Source: Flavobacterium sp. N1994
GTDB lineage: Bacteria; Bacteroidota; Bacteroidia; Flavobacteriales; Flavobacteriaceae
Length of the DNA: 64,000 nt
Direction of reading: 5' to 3'
NCBI RefSeq assembly: GCF_025947145.1
Contig: NZ_CP109999.1
Coordinates: forward strand, 2,232,001 to 2,296,000
Of the stretch, positions 44,062 through 53,367 are shown in pieces. The notes beneath the pieces were generated by a model. That model was not told the DNA's origin, made no database searches, and saw nothing but the letters and a program-made list of their open reading frames with translations. The position numbers and the translations under genes were made by a program. The stretch's first letter is position 1. Each line of letters starts with the position of its first letter.

Positions 44062-46163
44062 TATTTCAAGAATTGATACGCAATTAGCGCTGTTAGATAT
44101 GCAAATCCGCTCATTAAAAGCAATTGTATCATTGGCCATTTCCAGGAATTGGTTTCTTTTTTAGTTATGGCAAGCGTACTCGCACATTGCATAGCAAAAG
44201 CATAAAACAGCAACAAAGAAATGCCAGTTGCAAAACTAAATACTTTACTACCATCAGGATGAACATCGGCTTTCATTTTATTTTTTATAGTACTATCATC
44301 GTTGCTGTTTCCGACGCTATAAATAGTTGCCAAGGTTCCCACAAAAACTTCACGAGCTGCAAAGGATGACACTACAGCAATCCCAATTTTCCAATCATAA
44401 CCTAACGGTTTTATCACAGGTTCAATAGATTTTCCGATAGTTCCGATATACGAATGCTCTAATTTGTATTCACTAATTTGATTGTCAACAATAGTAGAAT
44501 TGATTTCTTTTGTTTCGCTGTGAATTTTTTCAGTAACAATTTCACGAGCATTATCAAAGTCTTTTCCAGGACCATGTGAACCTAAAAACCAAAGAATTAT
44601 AGAGATGGCCAAAATGATTTTTCCAGCACCAAAAACGAAGGATTTTGTTTTTTCAATGACATTAATGGCAACATTTTTAAAAAGAGGAAGTTTGTAATTG
44701 GGCATTTCCACGACGAAATACGATTTCGATTTCAACTTAAGAATCTTATTTAAAATGAAAGCTGAAAAAATAGCCATACCAAATCCTAATAGATACAAAA
44801 TCATCAAAGTGGCACCTTGTAAACTGAATATTCCTAAAACTCTTTTTTCTGGAATGATTAAAGAAATTAAGATGGCATAAACGGGTAATCGCGCGGAACA
44901 AGTTATAAAAGGAGTAACCAAAATGGTAATCAATCGTTCTTTCCAATTTTCTATATTTCGGGCACTCATGATGGCAGGAATAGCACAAGCTGTACCTGAA
45001 ATTAAAGGCACTACACTTTTTCCCGAAAGGCCATAACGGCGCATGATTTTATCCATTAAAAAAACCACTCGACTCATGTAACCGCTTTCTTCGAGAACCG
45101 AAATAAACAGAAAAAGAAAAGCAATTTGTGGAATAAAAATGACAATACCTCCAATTCCTGGAATGATTCCCTCGCTGATTAAATTCGTAAATTCTCCAGA
45201 AGGAAGATGCGTTTTAGCATAATTCGCCAAATTGGCAAAAGTAGTATCAATAAAATCCATAGGAACGCTTGACCAATCAAAAATGGATTGAAAAATCAAG
45301 AGTAAAATCCCAAAGAAAATGGCATAGCCAAAGATTTTATGCGTCAGAACTTTGTCTAATTTGGAACGTAAATCAGTCGCGTTTTTCGTGTCAATAGTTT
45401 GCCCAATTTTCAGTGTATCATTAATAAATTGGTAACGCTTGATGGTTTCTTTTTGCTGTAAACGTTTTAATTCGGAATGTGTTTTTGTGAAAGGACTATC
45501 AACTTCATCACGCTCCAAATTCAAAAAATTTACGTCTTGTGTGATGACTAACCAAAGTTTGTAAAGCAGTTGATTAGGAAACGCTTTTCTAAGTTTATCA
45601 AAATAATCAAAATCGATACTTGAAGCATTTAAACAGGGCTCAGTAGATAATGATTTGTAATCGACAATTTGGTTTTTTAATGCTTCAATCCCAATTCCTT
45701 TTCGAGTACTGACTAAAACTATCTTGGTTTTTAGTTGTTTTTCAAGATAAGGAATATCAAGCGAAATCCCTTTGGGTTTCATTCGGTCCGTCATATTGAT
45801 GACCAAAATAGTTGGGATTTCTAAATCTTTGATTTGAGTAAAAAGCAACAAATTTCGTTTCAGATTTTCAACATCAGAGATTACAACCGCAACATCAGGA
45901 TAGAGTTTGTCGTTTTTATTGAGCATCAATTCAATAACCACATTTTCATCAATAGAACTCGCGTTTAAGCTGTAAGTTCCGGGTAAATCGAGAATGTTAG
46001 CTTTGATGTTATTAGGAAGTTTACAAAATCCTAATTTTTTTTCTACTGTAATTCCAGGATAATTCCCTACTTGTTGGTTTAATCCTGTCAATTGATTGAA
46101 CACCGAGGTCTTCCCGGTATTTGGATTTCCAATCAGCGCTACAGTAATGTTTTGATTGCTCAT
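44061..46163 (-). CDS. feoB: Ferrous iron transport protein B
   Basis: A 700-residue inner-membrane Fe2+ transporter. The cytosolic N-terminal G domain has the P-loop GNPNTGKTSVFNQLTG near residues 12-27 and LDLPGTYSL (G3). The membrane part contains the two Gate regions, including SGTACAIPAIMSARNI and ITPFITCSARLPVYAIL-like sequence with the conserved Cys. It lies two bases after feoA and is coupled to the Cys-rich partner, giving a complete feoA-feoB-partner operon. Confidence 0.97.
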   Translation of the reverse strand: MSNQNITVALIGNPNTGKTSVFNQLTGLNQQVGNYPGITVEKKLGFCKLPNNIKANILDLPGTYSLNASSIDENVVIELMLNKNDKLYPDVAVVISDVENLKRNLLLFTQIKDLEIPTILVINMTDRMKPKGISLDIPYLEKQLKTKIVLVSTRKGIGIEALKNQIVDYKSLSTEPCLNASSIDFDYFDKLRKAFPNQLLYKLWLVITQDVNFLNLERDEVDSPFTKTHSELKRLQQKETIKRYQFINDTLKIGQTIDTKNATDLRSKLDKVLTHKIFGYAIFFGILLLIFQSIFDWSSVPMDFIDTTFANLANYAKTHLPSGEFTNLISEGIIPGIGGIVIFIPQIAFLFLFISVLEESGYMSRVVFLMDKIMRRYGLSGKSVVPLISGTACAIPAIMSARNIENWKERLITILVTPFITCSARLPVYAILISLIIPEKRVLGIFSLQGATLMILYLLGFGMAIFSAFILNKILKLKSKSYFVVEMPNYKLPLFKNVAINVIEKTKSFVFGAGKIILAISIILWFLGSHGPGKDFDNAREIVTEKIHSETKEINSTIVDNQISEYKLEHSYIGTIGKSIEPVIKPLGYDWKIGIAVVSSFAAREVFVGTLATIYSVGNSNDDSTIKNKMKADVHPDGSKVFSFATGISLLLFYAFAMQCASTLAITKKETNSWKWPMIQLLLMSGFAYLTALIAYQFLK

Positions 46164-46165
46164 TG

Positions 46166-46405
46166 TTATTTTTTCTCGTGGAGTTCAACTTCAATCTCAC
46201 GAGCGGTTTCTTTTCGGATGGCCAAATGTGAACCATTGTTTACATTCAAATACATAGGATCTCCAAGAGGCGCAATTTGAATAATTTCCAAATCGTTATC
46301 TGGCAAACATCCCATTTCTAAAAGCTTTAGCGGAATTTTGTCCATGTTAACGTAGGTGATGATTGCTTTGTCTCCTATTTTTAGTAAATCAACAGTAGTT
46401 TTCAA
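46166..46405 (-). CDS. feoA: Ferrous iron transport protein A
   Basis: A 79-residue cytoplasmic SH3-like protein that supports FeoB. The pattern LLKIGDKAIITYVNMDKIPLKLLEMGCLPDNDLEIIQIAPLGDP, read in pieces, is that of FeoA, with the terminal IRKETAREIEVEL. It is the first gene of the feo operon and two bases upstream of feoB. Confidence 0.95.
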   Translation of the reverse strand: MKTTVDLLKIGDKAIITYVNMDKIPLKLLEMGCLPDNDLEIIQIAPLGDPMYLNVNNGSHLAIRKETAREIEVELHEKK

Positions 46406-46431
46406 TGCTTATTTAGATTGAATTAAGATTA

Positions 46432-46439
46432 CAAAAGTA
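46432..46439 (-). promoter_or_regulatory. Candidate -7 box of the feoAB operon
   Basis: The minus strand reads TACTTTTG (TAnnTTTG) 27 bases before the feoA ATG. The stretch 46411-46428 over the predicted start shares 11 of 18 positions, counted by hand, with the inverted repeat upstream of mntH, a weak hint of common metal control. Confidence 0.42.
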
Positions 46440-46479
46440 AGGATAAAATGAGAAAAGAAGATGATAAATATCAGTTTAA

Positions 46480-47154
46480 CTAATTTTTGTCATTTTCACG
46501 CAACCAATTGATATCTTTAATCAAGCGTTTGATTTCTTCTTTCTTGGTCCCGTCGTAAAATCCACGAACTCTTCTTTGAGCATCCACTAAAACAAAATTT
46601 TCAGTATGAACCATATCGTAAAGTTCTTCAGGCTTGCCCAACTTTACAGCCAAATAAGATTTTCTGGCCATGCTATAAATGTCCTTTTTATCACCAGTTA
46701 CTAAGTTCCATTTGGCATCTACAACTCCTTTTTCAATAGCATATTTTTTCAAAACAGGGACACTATCAATATCGGGAGTCACTGTGTGAGAAAGCAACAT
46801 TACTTTTGGATTATTTAGAATGGCTTTTTGAACATCTACCATATTAGTAGTCATAATAGGGCAAATCGATTGACACGTAGTAAAGAAAAAATCGGCTACA
46901 TAAATTTTACCCTCGTAGTCTTTTTGAGTAATTGTTTTCCCGTTTTGATTAGTAAATGAAAAGTCGGCAATTCTATGTGCTTTAGCAATATACTGTACGG
47001 TAGAATCTACTAATTCCGGATTAACATCAGCCGGATTGTATATAGGTAATGTTTTTTGGGGCTTTAGAACATTATAAAATAACGAGATGGTTATTATGGA
47101 AAAAATGAGAAATGTTCCAAAGAAGATTCTATATTTTTTTATAAATGCAAGCAT
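46480..47154 (-). CDS. SCO1/SenC family copper chaperone
   Basis: A 224-residue membrane-anchored thioredoxin-like protein for copper delivery to cytochrome oxidase CuA. An N-terminal helix (about 8-28) anchors it. The copper site is present: CQSIC in FFFTTCQSICPIM near residue 110 and the His in LLSHTVTPDIDSV. Its neighbour upstream is the divergent M13 protease. A TACTTTTG box on the minus strand (47173-47166) lies close to the ATG. Confidence 0.93.
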   Translation of the reverse strand: MLAFIKKYRIFFGTFLIFSIITISLFYNVLKPQKTLPIYNPADVNPELVDSTVQYIAKAHRIADFSFTNQNGKTITQKDYEGKIYVADFFFTTCQSICPIMTTNMVDVQKAILNNPKVMLLSHTVTPDIDSVPVLKKYAIEKGVVDAKWNLVTGDKKDIYSMARKSYLAVKLGKPEELYDMVHTENFVLVDAQRRVRGFYDGTKKEEIKRLIKDINWLRENDKN

Positions 47155-47220
47155 TATTTTTTTTGCAAAAGTACAAAAGCAACTGTTTGTTTGTAACTTT
47201 TTAAAAGCAATAAAGACTTA

Positions 47221-47228
47221 TATTTTTG
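47221..47228 (+). promoter_or_regulatory. Candidate -7 box of the M13 protease gene
   Basis: TATTTTTG matches TAnnTTTG 66 bases upstream of the ATG at 47294. It lies inside the longer open frame beginning at 47087, which supports the later start. No -33 TTTG is found at 19 bases. Confidence 0.42.
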
Positions 47229-47293
47229 TTAAAAAAAGATTTCTTACAGTAGAATCGATAAATTTGCATCAACTAATAAAAAACCAACTATTT

Positions 47294-49348
47294 ATGAAGT
47301 TTAGTACTTTCTCAAAAACATTGTTAACAGCAGTTGTATTTACAACAGTTTTTCAAAGCAATGCTCAGCAAAAAGCCCCAGGAATTGATGTGTCTTTAAT
47401 GGACAAATCAGTAAGCCCAAAAGACAATTTCTTTCAATTTGTGAACGGAACTTGGTTAAAGAATACCGAAATTCCTGCAGATAAAACCCGTTGGGGAAGT
47501 TTTGATGAATTACGTCAAAACACAGATAAAGATGCATTAGCTATCTTGAAAACAGCAGCAAAAAACTCAAAATACAATTCGAAGACTGACCAAGGGAAAG
47601 CGATTAATATTTACAAAGCCGCTATGGATACCGTAGCAAGAAACAAACAAGGGATTAATCCAATAAAACCGTATTTGGCAAAAATTGATGCCGTTAAGAA
47701 CATCAAAGATTTAGAAAAGTTGATGATTTATGCTGAATCTAAAGGTGGCGGTGTTGGGTTCTTTGGATTTGGAATTGGAGCTGATGATAAAAACAGTAAC
47801 AGAAACGTAGTAAATCTTGGTGTTGGAGGATTAGGATTGCCTGACAGAGACTATTATGTTTCCGATGACAAAGATTCTAAAGAAAAGAGAGAAAAATATC
47901 AAGCGCATGTTGCAAGAATGTTATCATTTTTAGGAACAAGTCCAGCGCAAGCAAAGACAGATGCTGAAAAAATACTAGCTTTAGAAATAGCGATGTCAAA
48001 ACCAAGATTAGACAGAGTTGAGAGAAGAGATGCTAGAAAACAATACAATCCAACAGCTATCGGAGATTTACAAAAAATGACACCCGTTATTGATTGGAAC
48101 TCTTATCTAAAGGGTATTGGAATTACAAAAATTGACACTGTTATTGTTTCTCAACCAAGATATATGGCTGCTTTGCAAACCATTTTTACTGAAAATAAAG
48201 TAGAAGATTGGAAAGCCTACATGCGTTGGATGTTGCTAAGAGGTTCAGCAAGTCAATTGTCAACAAATATTGAAACCGCTAACTGGGAATTTTACGGAAA
48301 GACTTTAACAGGTGCTTTGAAACAAAGACCACGTCACGAAAAAGCACTTCAGGTAGTTAATGGAACTGTTGGAGAAGCATTAGGAAAATTATATGTAGAA
48401 AAAATGTTCCCAGCTGAAGCTAAAGCTAAAGCAGAGAAAATGATTAAAAATGTAATTCGTGCTTTTGAAGGTCGAATCAACAACTTAACATGGATGTCTG
48501 CTGAAACCAAGAAAAAAGCAATTCAAAAATTGAATACTATTACCATTAAAATTGGTTACCCAGACAAATGGAAAGACTACTCCGCTTTAACAGTTAAAAG
48601 TCCAAAAGAAGGAGGAAGTTATTTTGAAGACCTTAAAAATGTTGCTGAATGGAATTGGAAAAAAGATTTAGATAAACTAGGAAAACCAGTTGACAAAACA
48701 GAATGGGGAATGTCTCCTCAAACGGTTAATGCTTATTACAATCCATCTTATAATGAAATTGTTTTCCCAGCAGCTATTTTGCAACCACCTTTTTATAATT
48801 ATAAAGCAGATGAAGCTGTTAATTATGGCGGAATTGGAGCCGTTATCGGTCACGAAATTTCACATGGTTTTGATGATGAAGGATCAAGATATAATGCAGA
48901 AGGTAATCTAGTAGATTGGTGGACCGCAGATGATTTGACAAAATTCACAGCATTAGGAACAGCTTTAGCTGATCAATATTCTGCTTTAGAACCATTACCT
49001 GGAATTCATGTAGATGGTAAATTTACTTTGGGAGAAAATATTGGAGATTTGGGCGGAATCAATGCAGCTTACGATGGGTTACAATTGTATTTAAAAGAAA
49101 ATGGTAATCCAGGATTAATTGATGGATACACACCAGAACAACGATTATTCATTTCTTGGGCTACTATCTGGAGAAGCAAAATGCGTGACGAAGCTATAAA
49201 GAATCAAGTGAAAACAGATCCACATTCACCAGGAATGTTCAGAGCTTATGTTCCTTTATTAAACTTAGATACCTTCCATGCAGCCTTCGATATCAAACAA
49301 GGAGACGGAATGTATGTAGAGCCAAGTAAACGAGTTAAAATTTGGTAA
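47294..49348 (+). CDS. M13 family metallopeptidase (neprilysin/PepO-like)
   Basis: A 684-residue exported zinc endopeptidase. The ATG at 47294 gives a signal peptide (MKFSTFSKTLLTAVVFTTVFQSNAQ in outline); the frame extends 69 codons further up but overlaps the SCO gene and a promoter element. The zinc motif HEISH is at 520-524 with the following FDDEG, and the third ligand is in ENIGDLGGINAAYD. VNAYYNPSYNEIVFPAAILQ is the family substrate-binding stretch, and the C-terminus ends in KIW. There is no T9SS sorting domain, so it probably stays in the periplasm or envelope. Confidence 0.96.
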   Translation: MKFSTFSKTLLTAVVFTTVFQSNAQQKAPGIDVSLMDKSVSPKDNFFQFVNGTWLKNTEIPADKTRWGSFDELRQNTDKDALAILKTAAKNSKYNSKTDQGKAINIYKAAMDTVARNKQGINPIKPYLAKIDAVKNIKDLEKLMIYAESKGGGVGFFGFGIGADDKNSNRNVVNLGVGGLGLPDRDYYVSDDKDSKEKREKYQAHVARMLSFLGTSPAQAKTDAEKILALEIAMSKPRLDRVERRDARKQYNPTAIGDLQKMTPVIDWNSYLKGIGITKIDTVIVSQPRYMAALQTIFTENKVEDWKAYMRWMLLRGSASQLSTNIETANWEFYGKTLTGALKQRPRHEKALQVVNGTVGEALGKLYVEKMFPAEAKAKAEKMIKNVIRAFEGRINNLTWMSAETKKKAIQKLNTITIKIGYPDKWKDYSALTVKSPKEGGSYFEDLKNVAEWNWKKDLDKLGKPVDKTEWGMSPQTVNAYYNPSYNEIVFPAAILQPPFYNYKADEAVNYGGIGAVIGHEISHGFDDEGSRYNAEGNLVDWWTADDLTKFTALGTALADQYSALEPLPGIHVDGKFTLGENIGDLGGINAAYDGLQLYLKENGNPGLIDGYTPEQRLFISWATIWRSKMRDEAIKNQVKTDPHSPGMFRAYVPLLNLDTFHAAFDIKQGDGMYVEPSKRVKIW

Positions 49349-49370
49349 TCAGATTAATTCATAACTATAA

Positions 49371-49398
49371 AACCTCAAGTTATTCTTGAGGTTTTTTT
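49371..49398 (+). terminator. Terminator of the M13 protease gene
   Basis: AACCTCAAG pairs with CTTGAGGTT around a 5-base loop and is followed by a T-run. The last codons and the stop of the convergent small membrane protein gene (stop at 49380-49382) are encoded by this same hairpin. Confidence 0.87.
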
Positions 49399-49625
49399 AT
49401 GCTTTTTAGTAAAGCAATGATGCTGATGATTGACCATGTTCCTTCAAGAATTACAAAGGGCCAAAACCTAATTAAATAGGAAGAAAAACAAGCAATGGCG
49501 CCACCTAAAATATTCAAAATATAGAACAGTATTCCTTCTTTTTTTATCAGTGAAAAAATATTCAGAAAATAGGCAATTAATATTAAGCTCACGCCTATGG
49601 TTCCTATTATATCATTGGTATTCAT
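49380..49625 (-). CDS. CBU_0592-like small membrane protein
   Basis: An 81-residue protein with three predicted helices (residues about 8-26, 31-50 and 54-72). The pattern IGTIGVSLILIAYFLN and NILGGAIACFSSYLIRFWPFVILEGTWS matches the CBU_0592-like family of unknown function. It overlaps the upstream SDR gene by four bases and closes the four-gene operon. Its stop codon sits in the loop of the terminator of the convergent gene. Confidence 0.8.
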   Translation of the reverse strand: MNTNDIIGTIGVSLILIAYFLNIFSLIKKEGILFYILNILGGAIACFSSYLIRFWPFVILEGTWSIISIIALLKSIKKPQE

Positions 49626-50425
49626 AAGGTCGTGTTTTGAAATGTATACTGTAAAACGGTTTCGGTTTTTGTACTCAAAATAGTTTTTCCAATAGAGGAT
49701 TTGTTTTCTTCAAATTGAGGTAATGGCAAATGCAATGTAATGGCTTTTTGTGTATAATATTCCTTCCGTGTCGGATGAAAAGGAGCTACAGCGTTAAAGG
49801 TTTCTTCAAAACAATCGTGTTCAATGATTTTCTGAATAACACCAATACAATCCGTTTGATGAATTAAATTAATGGGTGCCTCAGGATTTTCAAGATGTTG
49901 TCTTCCTGCTAAGAAGTGAATTGGATGACGATTTTCTCCAATCAATCCGCCAAACCGAAGTACAGTTGTTTTGAAATTAGGATTGTTCTGCAAAAGAACT
50001 TCAACTGATAGCAATTGCTTTCCACTTTCACTATCTGGATGAGGTTTTGTGTTTTCTGTGATAATAGCATTGTCATCGGAATAAACCGAAGTAGAACTTA
50101 TAAAAAGCACTTTTTGTATTTCTGATTTTTCTATAAACGGAATCAGGGTTTCTATTTTTTTGACAAAATTCTCATTTGAATTGCTTCGTAACTTTGGAGG
50201 AATATCAATAATCAGGATTTCAGATTCGTTGAAAAAAGATATAATTTCTCCTTTGATTTCCTGTTCTAAAAGTTCTATCTGAAAAGCCTCAATTCCAAGG
50301 TCATTTAAAACCGAAAGCTTCCCGACAGATGTTGTTGAACCTTTAACTGAAAATCCTTTTTCTAATAATGATTTTGCTAAAGGCAAACCCAACCAACCGC
50401 AACCTAAAATAGAGATTTGTTTCAT
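49622..50425 (-). CDS. NAD(P)-dependent epimerase/dehydratase (SDR family, YeeZ-like)
   Basis: A 267-residue Rossmann-fold protein. The dinucleotide-binding motif GCGWLGLPLA is at residues 8-17. The catalytic Ser-Tyr-Lys region of extended SDRs appears only in part: VLFISSTSVYSDD near 110 has Ser and Tyr, but no YxxxK. FRFGGLIGENRHPIHFLAG then matches YeeZ-like proteins. Function is unknown; it may bind NAD(P) without classical epimerase activity. It overlaps its neighbours on both sides by four bases, so it is translated in series with the M28 peptidase. Confidence 0.85.
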   Translation of the reverse strand: MKQISILGCGWLGLPLAKSLLEKGFSVKGSTTSVGKLSVLNDLGIEAFQIELLEQEIKGEIISFFNESEILIIDIPPKLRSNSNENFVKKIETLIPFIEKSEIQKVLFISSTSVYSDDNAIITENTKPHPDSESGKQLLSVEVLLQNNPNFKTTVLRFGGLIGENRHPIHFLAGRQHLENPEAPINLIHQTDCIGVIQKIIEHDCFEETFNAVAPFHPTRKEYYTQKAITLHLPLPQFEENKSSIGKTILSTKTETVLQYTFQNTTL

Positions 50426-52809
50426 CGTTTTAGGCTGTCAATAGTAACATTCATAGTATCTCTATTTAATGAACTCCTTCTGAAAGTTGGTTTTTCTTCA
50501 ACTACTTTTGGGGAAGGTTTTATTTTTTCTTTTATTACTACGGCATCATTCAAAACAAAAGGTGTTGGAATCATCCAAGATTTTCTTTTGGCAACCGTAA
50601 ATAGTGGATTATTTAATAAATCAAATGAACTCTCCATCAATTCCAAATCGAGTTTTTTGGATGATGAAATTGAAAACTCTAGTTCTAAAGGAATATTTTC
50701 AACAACATAATATGTTAATAATTTTCCATAAGTAGTTGAAGCTATAGTGCTTTTAAAATCTATTGATTTAACCCCATTGGCTTTGAGATTATTAATTTGA
50801 ACAGCGTTGTTTACAAATATATCATAGCGATTAACAACTCGGTTTGGCGTAATTTTTATTTTATACAAATGCTGATTTCCTTGGATAGTATCTCGAAGAA
50901 ATTCGATAGTTGGCTTGGCTATGTTTTTTACTGGAGCATCAGTCATAAAGGTGAATTCTGAACCGTATTTGCTATATATTTTAGTGGTGTTTAATGGGGA
51001 GCCATTTATTGGTTTTTCGCTTAAATAGGCTTTAGTCCATTCGTCAAGATTGTTGTCATAGGTTGTCCAAAAGGCCTTATTGGAATCGGCATTTAGGATA
51101 TAAACTAAACTGTTCGGTTTTGCTTTTTCATTAGAATAACTAGAATTTTGATGGGCTTTGACAAAGAAACCAATTGAAACTAAAACAAAAAAGATAGCCC
51201 ATATTCCTTTTTTGGCAAACGAACCAAAAACAGGTAAGAGTAATGTAAAACCTAAAACAACCAAGAGACAACTTACAAAAAGAATTTTCAATCCTAATCC
51301 AATAGGGAACATTACTATGAATGGCACCAAAATTATCAAAGCTGGAATGGCTAATAAACAATTCAAAATCCAACTCGATTTTTGAGTAAGCACATAAAAA
51401 CCTAGCATTAGGGAACTGGTTATTACGGGAATTATCAAAAATCCAGCACCCTGTAATTTAAGAGCAATTCCTAGATTTATTAGCAACCAAATAAATAAAG
51501 GAGCTATCATTTGACTCATCTCTGGATTTCGTTTTCCATTATTTTGGTAAAACAAGAAGCAAATAGCCAGCGCTAAACTCACAAAAGCATAAATATAATC
51601 GTGACCATTATAAGTAAAACCGTGAAGAATGTCATTGTATTGAGGGTAAAAGTTGAGCAACAATTTCCAACCTATATAAGCCACCAAAACAGCCGTTACT
51701 AGTGAACCAAAAAACGGAATAAAACCTTTGATAATTTCATCCAAACGTAAGGCACGTTTGCCCAAACCAACAAAAACAAATAAGAGAAACAATCCAAAAG
51801 CAATAATTAACATTGGAAAAATCCATGAAAAGGGATAACTCACAAAACCAAAAGGAACATTAAAATAAACTTCATCTTTGTTCGAATTCAAATTGCTCAA
51901 ATCAGCATTAGCAAAATAATTCAGTAATGGAAACAAATAACAACCTTGATGTGCTACTGTTTTTGGGTCTAGATTCCCATAACTATCTTGAGCAGTATGA
52001 TAATTATAATGACTATCTATAAATGCAAAATTAAACCCTTGAATTTTCCCTTGTTCTCTAAAAACGGTCAAATCAGTGTCGTTAGGCAACATTTTATAAA
52101 TGCTATACATTAATGAATTAGAAACAGGATAAGTTACATTTCCTGCTTTGAAAGCATCTACCATTTTGGCATTACCATCATTAGTTTCCATCAACATATA
52201 ACTTGGACCAGAACTTCCTCTTGCTTCAAAATTCAAGACCAAACCAACTTGTTTTGCCAATTGATGTTCAGTCACAAAAAATGCTGCGCCATTTAAACCC
52301 AGTTCTTCTGCATCGGTAAAAAGAATGATGATATCATTTTTGTGAGGTGTTTTATTATGCAAAAAAGCACGAACACTTTCTAGAATTGTAGCTACTCCCG
52401 AAGCATCATCGCTGGCGCCTTTTGAGAAAGAATGGGGTGCCGAATCATAATGAGAAAGCAGCAACAAAGCTTTGGAGTTTTTAGCCCCTTTTATTGTAGC
52501 TATAATATTTTTCGATTTGACCAAAGTGCCTTTTTCTGTCATAGAGAAGCCTTCTTGTATTGAAGTTTCTAAACCTAAGTTTTGCAATTCCTTTTGTAGA
52601 TAATCAGCAACAATTTCATGATTTTTAGAACCTACAAAATGAGGCTTTTTTGAAATTTCTTTTACTGTTTCTAAAGCTCGTTTGGTAGAAAATTCAGAAA
52701 GAGGTGCTTCGGTTTCGTCATAACTTTGCGGCATCATGAAGAAGAAAATACCAAATAATATCGTTACGAGCACTAGTAGGGAATAAATGGGAGTGTAGTT
52801 TTTTCTCAT
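50422..52809 (-). CDS. M28 family peptidase with C-terminal membrane domain
   Basis: A 795-residue membrane aminopeptidase. After one N-terminal helix (about 9-27) the M28 zinc domain covers about 40-310: LLLLSHYDSAPHSFSKGASDDASG holds the first His and bridging Asp, and LFTDAEELGLNGA the catalytic Glu pair. Some eight helices follow (about 325-560), then a soluble C-terminal beta region (about 570-795). The layout resembles the FXNA/ER-type M28 peptidases. It starts 11 bases after the zinc-ribbon gene. Confidence 0.92.
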   Translation of the reverse strand: MRKNYTPIYSLLVLVTILFGIFFFMMPQSYDETEAPLSEFSTKRALETVKEISKKPHFVGSKNHEIVADYLQKELQNLGLETSIQEGFSMTEKGTLVKSKNIIATIKGAKNSKALLLLSHYDSAPHSFSKGASDDASGVATILESVRAFLHNKTPHKNDIIILFTDAEELGLNGAAFFVTEHQLAKQVGLVLNFEARGSSGPSYMLMETNDGNAKMVDAFKAGNVTYPVSNSLMYSIYKMLPNDTDLTVFREQGKIQGFNFAFIDSHYNYHTAQDSYGNLDPKTVAHQGCYLFPLLNYFANADLSNLNSNKDEVYFNVPFGFVSYPFSWIFPMLIIAFGLFLLFVFVGLGKRALRLDEIIKGFIPFFGSLVTAVLVAYIGWKLLLNFYPQYNDILHGFTYNGHDYIYAFVSLALAICFLFYQNNGKRNPEMSQMIAPLFIWLLINLGIALKLQGAGFLIIPVITSSLMLGFYVLTQKSSWILNCLLAIPALIILVPFIVMFPIGLGLKILFVSCLLVVLGFTLLLPVFGSFAKKGIWAIFFVLVSIGFFVKAHQNSSYSNEKAKPNSLVYILNADSNKAFWTTYDNNLDEWTKAYLSEKPINGSPLNTTKIYSKYGSEFTFMTDAPVKNIAKPTIEFLRDTIQGNQHLYKIKITPNRVVNRYDIFVNNAVQINNLKANGVKSIDFKSTIASTTYGKLLTYYVVENIPLELEFSISSSKKLDLELMESSFDLLNNPLFTVAKRKSWMIPTPFVLNDAVVIKEKIKPSPKVVEEKPTFRRSSLNRDTMNVTIDSLKR

Positions 52810-52820
52810 TTGAGTTGGGC

Positions 52821-53171
52821 TTAAATGTCTTTTTTAACTAACATATAAAAATCGTTATCCAAAAGCATATAGCCTTGGTCATAAACAAAATAATACGTAT
52901 TTCCAGATTTGGTATGTAAAACATTAGTCATAAAATCAAAATCAAATCCCTTACTGAGTAGTTTGGTTTTAGTTGTTTTTGATTTTCCATCAACATTAAG
53001 TTCAGACAAAACTCGGTAATTTTTGCGCAACTTGTTGTTGATGTTTCGCATATAATTGGTGCTGTCCTTGTTGATTTTGTTGTTATAGGCATTGCGGCAA
53101 CCATCACTACAGAATTTTTTGTCTTCGCGACCCACAATTATTTCACCACATTCTAAACAGGTTTTACTCAT
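52821..53171 (-). CDS. Zinc-ribbon protein of unknown function
   Basis: A 116-residue cytoplasmic protein. The N-terminal ribbon has CLECGEII and CSDGCRNAYNNK, a four-cysteine site of the DUF2116-like type. The remaining 85 residues (KLRKNYRVLSELN, LSKGFDFDFMTNVLH, YDQGYMLLDNDFYMLV) form a conserved-looking but unnamed domain. ATG 53171 is chosen over 53192 because it starts MSKTCLECG. It heads the operon with the M28 peptidase and is divergent from ssb. Confidence 0.8.
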   Translation of the reverse strand: MSKTCLECGEIIVGREDKKFCSDGCRNAYNNKINKDSTNYMRNINNKLRKNYRVLSELNVDGKSKTTKTKLLSKGFDFDFMTNVLHTKSGNTYYFVYDQGYMLLDNDFYMLVKKDI

Positions 53172-53193
53172 GAGTAATTCTTTTAAAATCAAT

Positions 53194-53201
53194 CAAATAT
53201 A
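53194..53201 (-). promoter_or_regulatory. Candidate -7 box of the zinc-ribbon/M28 operon
   Basis: The minus strand reads TATATTTG (TAnnTTTG), 22 bases upstream of the ATG at 53171. A TTTG on the minus strand at 53223-53220 lies 18 bases upstream, a near-ideal -33 element. Confidence 0.55.
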
Positions 53202-53213
53202 GATAAAATTTTC

Positions 53214-53255
53214 CGTTTACAAACGTTTACAAGCAATTACAACCGAAAGTAAACG
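53214..53255. repeat. CGTTTAC boxes between the zinc-ribbon operon and ssb
   Basis: CGTTTAC occurs at 53214-53220 and 53224-53230, ten bases apart (one helical turn), and inverted as GTAAACG at 53249-53255. The first two overlap the -33 region of the leftward promoter. A 6-bp hairpin (ACTACC / GGTAGT) follows at about 53260-53282. The rest of the 196-base gap shows nothing recognised. Confidence 0.4.
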
Positions 53256-53367
53256 TATAACTACCGAATAATTTTTGGTAGTCACTCCAACTTTGCCTCG
53301 TTGATTTGAAACAACAAACTCAAACAACAAAAATAATTTTAACAATAACATTTAAATTTTAAACGCC

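Noticed and set aside
47087..47293. Extended N-terminus of the M13 protease
   Set aside because: It overlaps the divergent SCO gene and would hide the signal peptide that begins at ATG 47294.
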